Shown here one piece after another: positions 43,701 to 53,204 of a stretch of 64,000 nt of DNA. The position numbers and the translations under genes are program-made. The DNA is from Nostoc sp. NMS8 (lineage in GTDB: Bacteria > Cyanobacteriota > Cyanobacteriia > Cyanobacteriales > Nostocaceae), in assembly GCF_017115045.1 (NCBI RefSeq), contig NZ_JABXKK010000089.1, forward strand, positions 1 to 64,000. The letters are read 5' to 3'. Below the pieces are notes generated by a model. It did no database searches, was not told the origin of the DNA, and was given only the letters and a program-made list of their open reading frames with translations. How positions within the stretch are numbered: the first letter of the stretch is position 1; the number at the start of each line of letters is the position of its first letter.

Positions 43701-45020
43701 TTAGTTATTGACTACCTGACCATAGAGGTCGTATGTATCAGCGTGGTGAATCGCTATTGGCACGATGGTTCCTAATTTTGCCTGGCCTTTGACATATACC
43801 AGACCATCAACCTCTGGGGAAAATCTACCTGAACGACCTATTAATTCACCACTTTCAGGATTTTCTTGCTCAATCAGGACATCAACGATTTTGCCTACTT
43901 CCTGTTGATTTTTCTTTTGGGAAATCGGTTGCTGGATTTCCATAAGTTGGTATCGGCGCTCGTCCATCACCAATTGGGGCAACTGATTTGGCAACTTGTA
44001 AGCTGGGGTTCCTTCCTCAGAGGAAAAGGTGAAGACACCAACATGATCGAATTCATGCCTTTGAACAAACTCTAATAAATGCTCAAAATGCTCGTTTGTT
44101 TCTCCTGGGAAACCAACAATAAATGTAGTCCGCAATACGGCTGTTGGTAGCGCCGTTTTGATGCGATCTATAATCCCATCATTTACGCGTCCTTGCCAAG
44201 GACGATTCATGGAGCGGAGAACATCTGGATGAGAATGCTGCAAGGGCAAATCCAGATAAGGCAAGACGTTGGGTGTTTCTTGAATCGCCGCGATCACATT
44301 TGGGGTCAGTCCCGTGGGATAAGCGTAATGCATTCTGATCCACGGTATATCTACTTTCCCCAAAGCGCGAAGTAATTCGGCTAATTTTGGCTGACCGTAA
44401 ATATCTAGACCGTAGTTAGTGGTGATTTGGGAAATTAGAATAATTTCCTTTACCCCTTGACTAACTAACTGCTCCGCTTCGGCGACTATAGATTCTATAG
44501 TACGCGATCGCTGGTTCCCTCGAAGATGAGGAATTATACAAAATGCACAACGATAATCACAACCTTCGGCAACTCGGAGGTAAGCAACGCCCTCGGTTGT
44601 AGTGCGATAGCGCGGTGTAGTTTCGTCGGCAATGTAGGTTGGCTCTATACTAACCTGTTTGACCCGCTCGCCTTGTTCTACACGCTCAATTACATTAACA
44701 ATTTTGTGATAATCGCCTGTACCCACCACCGCTACTGCTTCAGGTAACTCCTCCAAAAGTTGCTCTTGGAAGTGTTGCGCCATACAGCCAGTGATTACGA
44801 TCTTTTTATTTGCCTCTGCCAGTTCTACTAAAGTTCTGACAGATTCTTGCCGGGCCGCTTCAATAAAACTACAAGTATTAACAATAACGTAATCTGCTAA
44901 CTCTTCATTTGTATCTACACCGTAGCCTGCTTCTACGAGCAGTCCTAGCATGTGTTCTGTATCAATTCGATTTTTCTCACAGCCCAGATGAGAAATGGCA
45001 ATCGTTGGCTTGTCACCCAT
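43701..45020 (-). CDS. rimO: Ribosomal protein uS12 methylthiotransferase
   Basis: A 439-aa radical SAM enzyme that methylthiolates an Asp of ribosomal protein S12. The N-terminal iron-sulphur cluster ligands are Cys14, Cys50 and Cys79; the radical-SAM triad is CDYRCAFC (Cys154, 158, 161). LRGNQRSRTIESIVAEAEQL and ISQITTNYGLDIYG are RimO-type rather than MiaB-type blocks, and the last 70 residues are a TRAM-like RNA/protein-binding domain. Normal length and start. Confidence 0.95.
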   Translation of the reverse strand: MGDKPTIAISHLGCEKNRIDTEHMLGLLVEAGYGVDTNEELADYVIVNTCSFIEAARQESVRTLVELAEANKKIVITGCMAQHFQEQLLEELPEAVAVVGTGDYHKIVNVIERVEQGERVKQVSIEPTYIADETTPRYRTTTEGVAYLRVAEGCDYRCAFCIIPHLRGNQRSRTIESIVAEAEQLVSQGVKEIILISQITTNYGLDIYGQPKLAELLRALGKVDIPWIRMHYAYPTGLTPNVIAAIQETPNVLPYLDLPLQHSHPDVLRSMNRPWQGRVNDGIIDRIKTALPTAVLRTTFIVGFPGETNEHFEHLLEFVQRHEFDHVGVFTFSSEEGTPAYKLPNQLPQLVMDERRYQLMEIQQPISQKKNQQEVGKIVDVLIEQENPESGELIGRSGRFSPEVDGLVYVKGQAKLGTIVPIAIHHADTYDLYGQVVNN

Positions 45021-45707
45021 ATTTGGAAAATATCTTCATTTTTTTTCTTGTAGTCAACATTCCGGCGCTAATTTTAATTTTTTCCGACCGCTATCCCTCT
45101 AATAACAGCACGTTGGCAGATTCTCACTGTCAGTAACAGTCCGTACAATTATGACCCTATCAATAATAAAAATAGAGGTCATGTTATGATATTTTTATCA
45201 ATCTGTTCCCCAGGGTAAATTGAAGTGTCTTTGGGTACATTTGACACTTGTAATGTTTTTTAACGATTCGCTTATTGGTATTTTACATTACCGGAGCGTG
45301 CGCGTTGTTAACCTACCCATCGGGAAGCCGCCCAAAGGGCTTGTTGTGAGAAGTCGCTACCCTCAGGGAAATCGACGAAAGCGACTACGCCTATAAAGCA
45401 GTAATGCTACCCTGGCGATTGGCAAGTCCGACGACAAGGCGCGGACAAGACGCCCAAACCACGGAAAGCTGCCTTGCGTCTAGTGAGTGGCAAACTCCTC
45501 TTGTAGCCAAGTTTTATCTTAACATATCTTATGGGAGGTTTCACGCCAATTTCCATCTCAGGAAAGAAGCAGTAAGCCGACTATCATAAAACACATTTGA
45601 CTATTTAATGGAAAGTCAAGAGTCAAGGGTCAAAAGGAGCCAGTCACGTGCGGGGTTTTCCCCGTTGAAGAGCCACCGCTGTAAAAAGGTTCCCGACCTT
45701 AAGAGGA
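45021..45707. other. Long gene-free region with dispersed repeat fragments
   Basis: About 690 bp. The first part is AT-rich (possible rimO promoter, minus). From about 45290 it is GC-rich, with short inverted pieces (aagccgcccaaagggctt, tgcggggttttccccgt) and the gagccagtcacgtgcgg motif seen in Nostoc dispersed repeats. A 61-codon plus-strand ORF (45404-45589) looks like a by-product of this repeat. The 5' end of the btpA-type transcript probably lies near the right edge. Confidence 0.55.
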
Positions 45708-45776
45708 GTGGCGTTGAACTGGCGTTCAATAGTCAAAAAATTCTGGACTCTGGACTCCGCGAGGCGGATTAAAGAC

Positions 45777-46625
45777 GTGGACTTATATCAGATATTTAAA
45801 ACTCGCTCACCAATTATTGGCGTGGTTCACCTGCTACCACTGCCTACCTCACCCCGTTGGGGAGGTAGTTTAAAAGCGGTGATTGATCGTGCCGAACAAG
45901 AAGCCGCAGCCCTAGCAAGTGGAGGGGTTGACGGTCTGATTGTCGAGAATTTTTTCGACGCGCCGTTTACCAAAAATCAAGTCGATCCAGTGGTTGTGAG
46001 TACCATGACCATTGTGGTGCAGCGGATACAGAATTTGGTGACTTTGCCGATAGGTTTAAACGTTTTGCGGAACGACGCCAAAAGTGCAATGGCGATCGCT
46101 AGCTCTGTGCAAGCGCAATTTATCCGCGTTAACGTCCTCACTGGGGTGATGGCAACCGACCAAGGATTAATTGAGGGAGAAGCCCATCAACTACTCCGCT
46201 ATCGACGGGAGTTGGGCTGTGATGTTAAAATCCTGGCCGATGTGTTGGTAAAACACGCCCGTCCTTTGAGTTCTCCAAATCTCACAGTCGCCGTGAAAGA
46301 CACCATTGAAAGGGGTTTAGCAGACGGAGTGATATTATCTGGTTGGGCTACTGGTAGTCCTCCTAACTTAGAAGATTTGGAACTAGCTTGTGGTGCAGCA
46401 AATGGCACGCCAGTGTTCATCGGGAGTGGGGCTAATTGGGAAAATATTGATACATTGATGCAAGCAGCAGATGGTGTTATAGTTTCTAGTTCCCTGAAAC
46501 GTCATGGACGTATTGAGCAACCAATTGACCCAATTCGCGTCAGTCAATTCGTGGAAGCTGCTCGTCGCAATTGGAACTCTAAAAGTGAAAGCAAATCAGC
46601 AGAACAAGTGAAGTTACATTCTTAA
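45777..46625 (+). CDS. btpA: BtpA/SgcQ-family protein, photosystem I biogenesis
   Basis: A TIM-barrel protein of the BtpA family; Synechocystis BtpA stabilises the photosystem I reaction-centre proteins at thylakoid membranes. TRSPIIGVVHLLPLPTSPRW, GGVDGLIVENFFDAPF and LNVLRNDAKSAMAIA are family blocks. The frame is open upstream to a GTG at 45708, but the extra 23 residues come from repeat-like DNA (ttctggactctggactccg). GTG at 45777 gives the expected start DLYQIFKTRSPIIG and 282 aa, so it is preferred. Confidence 0.9.
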   Translation: MDLYQIFKTRSPIIGVVHLLPLPTSPRWGGSLKAVIDRAEQEAAALASGGVDGLIVENFFDAPFTKNQVDPVVVSTMTIVVQRIQNLVTLPIGLNVLRNDAKSAMAIASSVQAQFIRVNVLTGVMATDQGLIEGEAHQLLRYRRELGCDVKILADVLVKHARPLSSPNLTVAVKDTIERGLADGVILSGWATGSPPNLEDLELACGAANGTPVFIGSGANWENIDTLMQAADGVIVSSSLKRHGRIEQPIDPIRVSQFVEAARRNWNSKSESKSAEQVKLHS

Positions 46626-46677
46626 AGGGGGAATGGGGACTAGGAGGACATAAAGGACAAGTCACTCCTTTGATTTC

Positions 46678-46742
46678 TTCCCAATTCCCAATTCCCAGTC
46701 CCCAATTCCCAATCCCCAGTCCCCAATCCCCAGTCCCCAATA
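46678..46742. repeat. CCCAATTCCC/CCCCAGTC microrepeat
   Basis: A run of cccaattcccagtccccaattcccaatccccagtcccc between btpA and the VKOR gene. Similar short runs occur near 2120, 8545, 33150, 56735 and 63330. Probably a slippage-prone intergenic repeat of no coding value. Confidence 0.75.
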
Positions 46743-46745
46743 TTT

Positions 46746-47729
46746 ATGATTCGCCGTCGTTCTACTCCTTGGATTCATAAATGGTCACGTCCATTGATTG
46801 CCGCGATCGCTGGATGTGGTGCCTTGATCACAGGTTATCTGACTATAGAAAAGTTAACAGGAGGCAGTGCTGCTTGTGTGGCGCAGGCTGGTGTAAAGGG
46901 CTGTAATGATGTGCTTTCTAGTCCTTGGGCAACGGTTTTTGGTCAGCCATTAGCTTTGTTTGGGTTTTTGGCATACATCAGTATGGTGATATTTGCTTTG
47001 GCTCCCTTGGTATTGAACTCAGGGGAAAATAATAACCGCAAACAATTGGAAAATTGGACGTGGTTCTTGCTGCTGGCGGGTGCGATCGCTATGTCTGTTT
47101 TTAGCGGCTACTTAATGTACGTGCTGGCATCTCAAATCAAAGCTATTTGTCCTTACTGTATTGGTTCAGCTTTGTTCTCTCTGAGTCTTTTGGTACTGAC
47201 GATTATCGGTCGGACTTGGGAAGATATTGGACAAATTTTCTTTACCATCATTATTGTCGGGATGGTAACGCTGATTGGTACTTTAGGCGTATATGCTGGT
47301 GTAAATAAATCAGAAGTTACGCCTGAAACTCCTGGACAACCCGTTAAAATTATCTTTAATTCCAAAGGAGACCCTAACCCGGCATTCGGTTGGGAAGTTA
47401 CAACTACTTCTGGTGAGGCAGAAATAGCCTTAGCACGCCATTTGTCAAAGGTAGGCGCGAAGGAATACAGTGCTTATTGGTGTCCTCACTGCCACGAACA
47501 AAAGCTGCTTTTTGGTAAAGAAGCCGAGGAAATAATCAATAGTGATGTTAAGGTAGAGTGCGCGCCCGATGGACTCAAGGCTCAAACAGAACTGTGTAAA
47601 GCCGCGAAAATTGAAGGCTTCCCTACTTGGATCATCAATAATAAAAGTTATAGCGGAGTCCAAAACTTAGAGGAACTAGCAAAAGTTTCTGGTTACACAG
47701 GGCCTCGTAACTTCAAGTATTTCAAGTAA
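46746..47729 (+). CDS. VKOR-thioredoxin fusion, disulphide-bond forming protein
   Basis: 327 aa. The N-terminal four- to five-helix vitamin K epoxide reductase domain has loop cysteines Cys44 and Cys53 (SAACVAQAGVKGCNDV) and the quinone-site CPYC (Cys135/138). After residue 190 a periplasmic/lumenal thioredoxin-like domain carries CPHC (Cys246/249) and the cis-Pro segment EGFPTWII. Such fusions oxidise lumen proteins, including photosystem II subunits (LTO1 in plants). The first ATG follows the microrepeat and fits. Confidence 0.95.
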   Translation: MIRRRSTPWIHKWSRPLIAAIAGCGALITGYLTIEKLTGGSAACVAQAGVKGCNDVLSSPWATVFGQPLALFGFLAYISMVIFALAPLVLNSGENNNRKQLENWTWFLLLAGAIAMSVFSGYLMYVLASQIKAICPYCIGSALFSLSLLVLTIIGRTWEDIGQIFFTIIIVGMVTLIGTLGVYAGVNKSEVTPETPGQPVKIIFNSKGDPNPAFGWEVTTTSGEAEIALARHLSKVGAKEYSAYWCPHCHEQKLLFGKEAEEIINSDVKVECAPDGLKAQTELCKAAKIEGFPTWIINNKSYSGVQNLEELAKVSGYTGPRNFKYFK

Positions 47730-48029
47730 TTGCGTTGAAGAAGCCTCAGTCGCAGTTTTCAATTTGGGAGCCTGCACCGACCTACTGGTATGCAGTAATT
47801 CACGCACCATAGTCAACTGGATAAATACAGAAAAGTCTGTTTCCGGTTCGCTTTTTTGTTTTTAGTGATCGATAATAAGTCTTGGTAATACATCAGAAAT
47901 ACTAAGATGTCTTAAAGAACCTTGCTGAGTTAAAAAAACTCTTAGAAACTCTATTTAGCTCCCCTTGAGCTATGTTAGTCCGATAGTTAATAGCTATAGG
48001 AAATAGAGAATATTTCTCCTTACTAGGTA
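47730..48029. other. Intergenic region before the CHASE2-GGDEF gene
   Basis: 300 bp with no ORF. It contains moderately AT-rich sequence and probably the promoter of the 48030 gene. No repeat or operator was recognised. Confidence 0.45.
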
Positions 48030-50234
48030 ATGGGAATGAATCAGCAGCTAGGCAAGCGTTTTGTGAAGTTCATCTTTGAACTAAAACAATCGCTTAGTCG
48101 AGGACACAGAGAGTTGATTACTGCCGCCAGCGTTGCAGTCTGCGTCCTGCTTTTGCACTCTATTGGATTATTGCAATCTTTAGAGTTACCAGCTTTGGAT
48201 CAATTTTTTCGCTTACGTCAAAACGAACCGCCAGAAAATCGTATTACGATTGTAGTGATGGATGAAACCTATTTAAACGAAGTAGGTTCATGGCCGATTC
48301 CCGATGCGAAGATTGCCCTATTGTTGCAAAAATTAAATGTCCACAAACCCCGTGCTATTGGCTTAGATATCTACAGAAATTTGCCAGTAGAGCCTGGTAA
48401 TGAAGAACTGCGTAATACTTATCAGTTAATGCCCAACTTGATTGGTATTGAACTCCTAGCAAATGACAAAAACTTTAGTGTTTTGCCTCCACTGGGTCTG
48501 AATCAGGATCGAGTGGGCTTTAATAACGTGCTGTACGATCTTGATGGCAAAGTACGTCGTAGTTTGTTGTATTGGCACGTTAAAAGTCAAGTACATGAAA
48601 GCTTTGCCTTGAAGTTGGCTTTATTGTATTTAAAGTCAAAGGGAATTACTCCCGCCAAAGCAAAAAGCAACCCTGAGTATTTGCAATTGGGTAAGGCAGT
48701 ATTTAATCGTTTTGAGGCTAATGATGGTGCTTATGTGGGAGCTGATGAGAGAGGCTACCAAATTTTGGCTAATTTTCCTAAACCTAAATGTCAAAGTTCA
48801 TCTGGAGAATTTTGTAGTTTTCGTCAGGTATCGATGAGAGATGTGCTGGCAGATAATGTCAAAGAAAACTTAATCAAAGATCGGATTGTACTTATTGGTT
48901 CCACTGCACCCAGTCTTCAGGATTTTGTATTCATTCCCTACTCCAGCAGTCTTATGGGTACGGCAAAGCCTATACCTGGTATTCAACTACAAGCTTATTT
49001 TATTAGTGAGTTAATCTCTGCTGCTCTTGATGGACGACCATTAATCAGAGTCTGGCCTGACTTGGTAGAATACTTATGGATTTTTATCTGGTCTTATCTA
49101 GGAGCCATAACGACATGGCGGATACAAAACGCAACTAAGAGCTTGCTTTCTATCCTAGTTTCTTGCTTGATATTGATTCTGACTGCATACCTTGTTTTCT
49201 TGCACGGTTGGTGGATACCAGTCATTCCCTCACTGTTGAGCTTTGGCTGTTCAGCTATTTGGACGATCAGTCATATTGCCCATATCCAGGAAGAGTGGAA
49301 ACGTTCTAAGGAATTTTTGCATCACGTCATCAACACGATTCCCGATCCCATTTTTGTAAAAAATGAACAACACCAGTGGATTGTTTTAAATGAGGCGTAT
49401 TGTCGATTTCTCGGTTATCCGAATAAGTTGTTAATTGAAAAGTCAGACTATGACTTTTTTCCTAAACATGAAGCTGATGTGTTTCGCCAACAGGATGATC
49501 TGGTTTTTCGGACTCAGCAACCGCAGGAACATGAAGAAGAATTTACCAATGCCGATGGACAGACTTATCAAATTGCCACTAAGCGATCGCTCCATAAAGA
49601 CTCAGCTGGCAATTTCTTTTTAGTTGGGGTGATCCGAGATATTACTCAGCGCAAGTTAATGGAAGAACACCTGAAGCGTACTGCTGCTGAACTATTCCGC
49701 TCTAACAATGAATTAAAACTCAAAGAAGACCACTTACGTTATTTAGCGTATCACGACCCCCTGACCGGTTTATCTAATCGCAAATTTTTTGCAGAACAAC
49801 TTTACGAGTCGTTACATTGGGCGCAACATAACAACTTGTTGCTGGGACTGCTGTTTATCGATCTAGATGGCTTTAAGCAAGTCAATGATAATCTGGGACA
49901 CGAAACGGGCGATCGCTTACTAATGACTGTCGCTGGAAGACTCAGCAACTCTTTACGCGCTAGTGATACAGTTTCTCGTTTAGGTGGCGATGAATTTACT
50001 ATAATTTTACGGGCAATTCCTAATGTCCAAATAGCTGCTAAAGTCGCCGAAAAAATTTTAATCAGTATTACCAAGCCAATTGTTTTGGACGGCTATACAA
50101 TCCGAATCTCTGCCAGTATTGGCATTAGTGTTTACCCATACAACAGTCAAGACAGTGAAACTTTGATGAAACAAGCAGATGCAGCAATGTACCGTGCCAA
50201 GCGGCTGGGTAAAAATCGCTACGAGTTTGTTTAA
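48030..50234 (+). CDS. CHASE2-PAS-GGDEF diguanylate cyclase
   Basis: 734 aa. An N-terminal helix (about 35-55), an extracytoplasmic CHASE2 sensor (about 55-330), three helices to about 415, a PAS/PAC domain (FVKNEQHQWIVLNEAYCRFLGY... IRDITQRKLMEEH, about 430-545) and a GGDEF domain. The active site RLGGDEFTII is near residue 650, with FIDLDGFKQVND metal-site Asp before it and ISASIGISVYP after. The signature is intact, so c-di-GMP synthesis is expected; no EAL domain. Ligand of CHASE2 unknown. The 743-bp AT-rich region and the small-peptide gene follow. Confidence 0.95.
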   Translation: MGMNQQLGKRFVKFIFELKQSLSRGHRELITAASVAVCVLLLHSIGLLQSLELPALDQFFRLRQNEPPENRITIVVMDETYLNEVGSWPIPDAKIALLLQKLNVHKPRAIGLDIYRNLPVEPGNEELRNTYQLMPNLIGIELLANDKNFSVLPPLGLNQDRVGFNNVLYDLDGKVRRSLLYWHVKSQVHESFALKLALLYLKSKGITPAKAKSNPEYLQLGKAVFNRFEANDGAYVGADERGYQILANFPKPKCQSSSGEFCSFRQVSMRDVLADNVKENLIKDRIVLIGSTAPSLQDFVFIPYSSSLMGTAKPIPGIQLQAYFISELISAALDGRPLIRVWPDLVEYLWIFIWSYLGAITTWRIQNATKSLLSILVSCLILILTAYLVFLHGWWIPVIPSLLSFGCSAIWTISHIAHIQEEWKRSKEFLHHVINTIPDPIFVKNEQHQWIVLNEAYCRFLGYPNKLLIEKSDYDFFPKHEADVFRQQDDLVFRTQQPQEHEEEFTNADGQTYQIATKRSLHKDSAGNFFLVGVIRDITQRKLMEEHLKRTAAELFRSNNELKLKEDHLRYLAYHDPLTGLSNRKFFAEQLYESLHWAQHNNLLLGLLFIDLDGFKQVNDNLGHETGDRLLMTVAGRLSNSLRASDTVSRLGGDEFTIILRAIPNVQIAAKVAEKILISITKPIVLDGYTIRISASIGISVYPYNSQDSETLMKQADAAMYRAKRLGKNRYEFV

Positions 50235-50977
50235 TGAGTCAAGGTCAAGCCTCCATATTTTTTTTCACTCTAGTTAAAATTTTTACCTTCAAATTTATAA
50301 ATGTTGACTGGAGATATCTCTAAGGCACTTGTTTTGAAAAGCATAGCTTATAGCTTTGTCGGTAAGATGTAGACCTGGCAAGGCTTTTTACCTAAATACT
50401 AAAGCTGATAATTCATGCAAGAAATGAATTAGTCATCAGAGTTAATTATAAAAATAAATATTTAATGTAAGTATTTACACTTTTAAAAATATACTTGTAC
50501 TGTCCCGCTTTATTACGTATCTAATAGTCCTATATTTTTTTAAATCCTTATAGAATACCAATTATATTGTTTTATCTTCATATATTTTTAATCTAATTAA
50601 ATATTAACTATACAAGTAAATAAGTATTATTTAATACTTTTCTAAACTTATTATTTATTGAACATAGTGTTTATACTTATAAATATGAAGCTATCATTAA
50701 TAAATGGTTAATTAAGCAGTATGCTCACACCGATCCATCAACATATCTAACTTTAGACTGATGTAGAAACGGCTAATTAAGAATATTAATTAAGTATAAA
50801 TAACTATTTAATACCAGCAGATTAAGGTTAATATCTAAGCTAACACCACAGCCACTTATACATTACTAACAGTAATTTAATAAAGTTAAAATATTTTTTT
50901 CAAAAAGTTCAGTAAATATACTGTGAAAAATAAAGAAGACATTTTGAGATGAAAAATTAGTAAATTTACTGAAAGCT
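50235..50977. other. Long AT-rich gene-free region
   Basis: 743 bp of strongly AT-rich DNA with no ORF on either strand. It must contain the promoter of the 50978 peptide gene and has two related palindromes near its right end (listed separately). The length of the leader is unusual for so small a gene, and a small RNA cannot be excluded. Confidence 0.6.
50910..50970. promoter_or_regulatory. Pair of AGTAAAT-type palindromes before the exported peptide gene
   Basis: CAGTAAATATACTG (50910-50923) and AGTAAATTTACT (50959-50970) are near-identical palindromes whose centres are 48 bp apart; the second ends 8 bp before the ATG where a ribosome site should be. A repressor binding both would block expression. 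No regulator is identified, and in AT-rich DNA such palindromes can arise by chance. Confidence 0.4.
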
Positions 50978-51214
50978 ATGAAAACTAACTTCCGAATTAC
51001 AAAGTTGATAATATTCTGTATAGGTGCTTACATACTAATACCAAAAATTGCCGCTTATACAGGTATATTCAGTGCTGCAAATACTAGTGCTTTTGGTGCT
51101 ACTAGCAGTGATACCTTAATAGTCCGCAAAGCCAATTCTGAAAATATAAAAGACATGTATATTCCACCAAATAATGGCGGCCCAGACAGTCATAATGGTA
51201 GCGGTACTCGCTGA
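50978..51214 (+). CDS. Small exported peptide precursor with C-terminal GSGTR
   Basis: 78 aa. N-terminal KTNFRITKLIIFCIGAYIL resembles a signal sequence or anchor, followed by a short Ser/Ala-rich linker (SAANTSAFGATSSD) and a hydrophilic tail ending YIPPNNGGPDSHNGSGTR. The terminal GSGTR recalls the RGSGR pentapeptide at the ends of the heterocyst inhibitors PatS and PatX, but is not identical, and I have no direct evidence of a signalling role. Stand-alone gene, 743 bp after the CHASE2-GGDEF gene and convergent with nadB. No clear Shine-Dalgarno. Confidence 0.7.
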   Translation: MKTNFRITKLIIFCIGAYILIPKIAAYTGIFSAANTSAFGATSSDTLIVRKANSENIKDMYIPPNNGGPDSHNGSGTR

Positions 51215-51358
51215 TGCAATTTTGGATTTTAGATTGTGGTAAAGCAGAATGATAAGGCAGCTATGGTCTTGGATACAACATCCTTTACTTAGCGGCTCAT
51301 TGCAGAATATTGTGCTTTATATCTGCTGAAAACTATTAGGCTTTTTAAAGCATTTTAT

Positions 51359-53035
51359 TCAAGATAGTAGCGGAGATTTCCACCAATGATGTGTTTGTAC
51401 AAGTGTGTGGACTTCCCAATTTGGGTCTGGTTGAGGATAATCTAAACGGTAGTGTCCGCCTCGGCTTTCGGTTCTAAAAGCAGCACTTTTAAGAATTAAA
51501 TCAGCCACATCTAATAAATTGCGGGTTTCTGCCCAAAGTCCCAATTGCCGTTCAACGTCTGGTAGGTCAAAACTAGCTGGTTCTGCTGGACGCAAAGTCA
51601 GCAAAAATTGACTTAAAGGCAAAGCAGCGAAATCTTCTTGCCAAGATTCAATAGTAGCGATCGCAGTTTCTAACCTCGATTGCTCCCGACAAATACCAGC
51701 ATTTTCCCACACTAGACGCGGTAACTTCTCTCTGAGTGCTTCTAGCTGTGCTTGCTGGATGTGCCACTCACTAGCATCAGGACTAAATTTTCGTAATGGT
51801 AGCGCTGGTGTTTCTGATGGCAGCCCAATATTTTCTAACTCAATTTCGCTCATCTGGGCCCCAAACACAATACATTCCAACAGGGAATTACTAGCAAGGC
51901 GATTTGCCCCATGCACCCCAGTACTAGCAGTTTCACCAACTGCGTACAAACCGGGGATATTGGTGCGATTCATCAGATCCGCAACAATTCCACCCATCCA
52001 GTAATGGGCGGCTGGCGCTACAGGAATTGGTTCGTGGAAGACATCAATGCCCCAATGTTGACAAATTTTGATGATGTTGGGAAAACGGTGACGAATCTTG
52101 TCGGCGGGGATGGGACGCATATCCAACCACACATGGGCTGTAGCCAAATCAACGGCGGTACGTTGTAAATGGCTGAAAATTGCTCTACTGACCACATCTC
52201 TGGGTGCGAGTTCACCATCAGGGTGGTAGTCAAAGGCAAAACGTCGCCCTTCATTATCAATGAGGTGTGCCCCCTCGCCGCGTACAGCTTCGCTAATCAA
52301 GAAGCGATCGGCACCAGGTTTAGTGAGGGCTGTGGGGTGAAATTGGACAAATTCTAAATCGCGGAGGATCGCCCCAGCACGAGATGCGATCGCTACTCCA
52401 TCACCTGTACTTACAGCCGGGTTAGTTGTTTGGGCAAAGACCTGACCGCCGCCACCAGTTGCCAGTACCACAGCACCAGCTTTTACCCATGTGATTTTAC
52501 CTTGATAAAACAGGCTAATTCCTTGACAACGCCCAGTTTCGGGTTCAATCCACAAACTCAAAGCCAAAGCTTGCTGAATAACTTGAATATTTTGGCGGCG
52601 TAATACTTGGGCGGTGAGGGTGGTGGTTACTTCCCTTCCTGTAGTGTCCGCAGCGTGGAGAACACGGCGGCGAGAATGGGCGGCTTCTAAAGTTAAAGCT
52701 AGGGCTTGACCTTGACGGTCAAAAGCTACCCCCAAGTTAACTAGGGATTGAATGCAGCTAGGGGCATGTTGGGCGAGAAATTCGACGGCGGCGCGATCGC
52801 ACAAACCGGCACCCGCCTGGATCGTATCTTCAATATGTAGCTTGGGAGAATCTTCTGGGTCTACCGCTGCGGCAATGCCGCCTTGTGCCCAATCACTGGC
52901 AGACAACGCAACAGTTTCTTTGGTAATCAAGCCGACTCGTAAAGATTCTGGCAGACACAACGCTGTGTATAGTCCGGCGGCACCAGCACCGACTACTAAG
53001 ACATCAAATTGGCTAGGAATATCTATCTGAGACAA
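51359..53035 (-). CDS. nadB: L-aspartate oxidase
   Basis: A 558-aa FAD enzyme converting L-aspartate to iminoaspartate in NAD synthesis. The Rossmann motif VVGAGAAGLYTAL lies near residue 14, SDWAQGGIAAAVDPEDS and HSRRRVLHAADTTG are fumarate-reductase-family blocks, and HPTAL...LISEAVRGEGAHL and ASTGVHGANRLASNSLLE complete the flavin and active sites. Normal length and intact. A repeat-built hairpin (53079-53134) lies between it and psbU, same strand. Confidence 0.96.
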   Translation of the reverse strand: MSQIDIPSQFDVLVVGAGAAGLYTALCLPESLRVGLITKETVALSASDWAQGGIAAAVDPEDSPKLHIEDTIQAGAGLCDRAAVEFLAQHAPSCIQSLVNLGVAFDRQGQALALTLEAAHSRRRVLHAADTTGREVTTTLTAQVLRRQNIQVIQQALALSLWIEPETGRCQGISLFYQGKITWVKAGAVVLATGGGGQVFAQTTNPAVSTGDGVAIASRAGAILRDLEFVQFHPTALTKPGADRFLISEAVRGEGAHLIDNEGRRFAFDYHPDGELAPRDVVSRAIFSHLQRTAVDLATAHVWLDMRPIPADKIRHRFPNIIKICQHWGIDVFHEPIPVAPAAHYWMGGIVADLMNRTNIPGLYAVGETASTGVHGANRLASNSLLECIVFGAQMSEIELENIGLPSETPALPLRKFSPDASEWHIQQAQLEALREKLPRLVWENAGICREQSRLETAIATIESWQEDFAALPLSQFLLTLRPAEPASFDLPDVERQLGLWAETRNLLDVADLILKSAAFRTESRGGHYRLDYPQPDPNWEVHTLVQTHHWWKSPLLS

Positions 53036-53078
53036 GGTAATGGGTATGGGGGAGTTAGGAGTTTTGAATTAGGAGTTA

Positions 53079-53134
53079 GGAGTTAGGAGTTTTGAATTTT
53101 TAACTCATAACTCATCACTCATCACTCCTAACTC
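53079..53134. repeat. Inverted TTAGGAG hairpin between psbU and nadB
   Basis: ggagttaggagt (53079-53090) pairs with actcctaactc (53124-53134), within a longer run of direct ttaggag and aactcat units (53050-53134). The same type of hairpin flanks chlG on both sides. Confidence 0.6.
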
Positions 53135-53204
53135 AGATCATGCCCCACTTCCTAGAATCAGGAGTGGAGGCTGCTATTTGCTACATTAACAACTGCATGT
53201 GCAG

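Noticed and set aside
45404..45589. 61-aa plus-strand ORF upstream of btpA
   Set aside because: It overlaps GC-rich dispersed repeat DNA and has no recognisable protein pattern.
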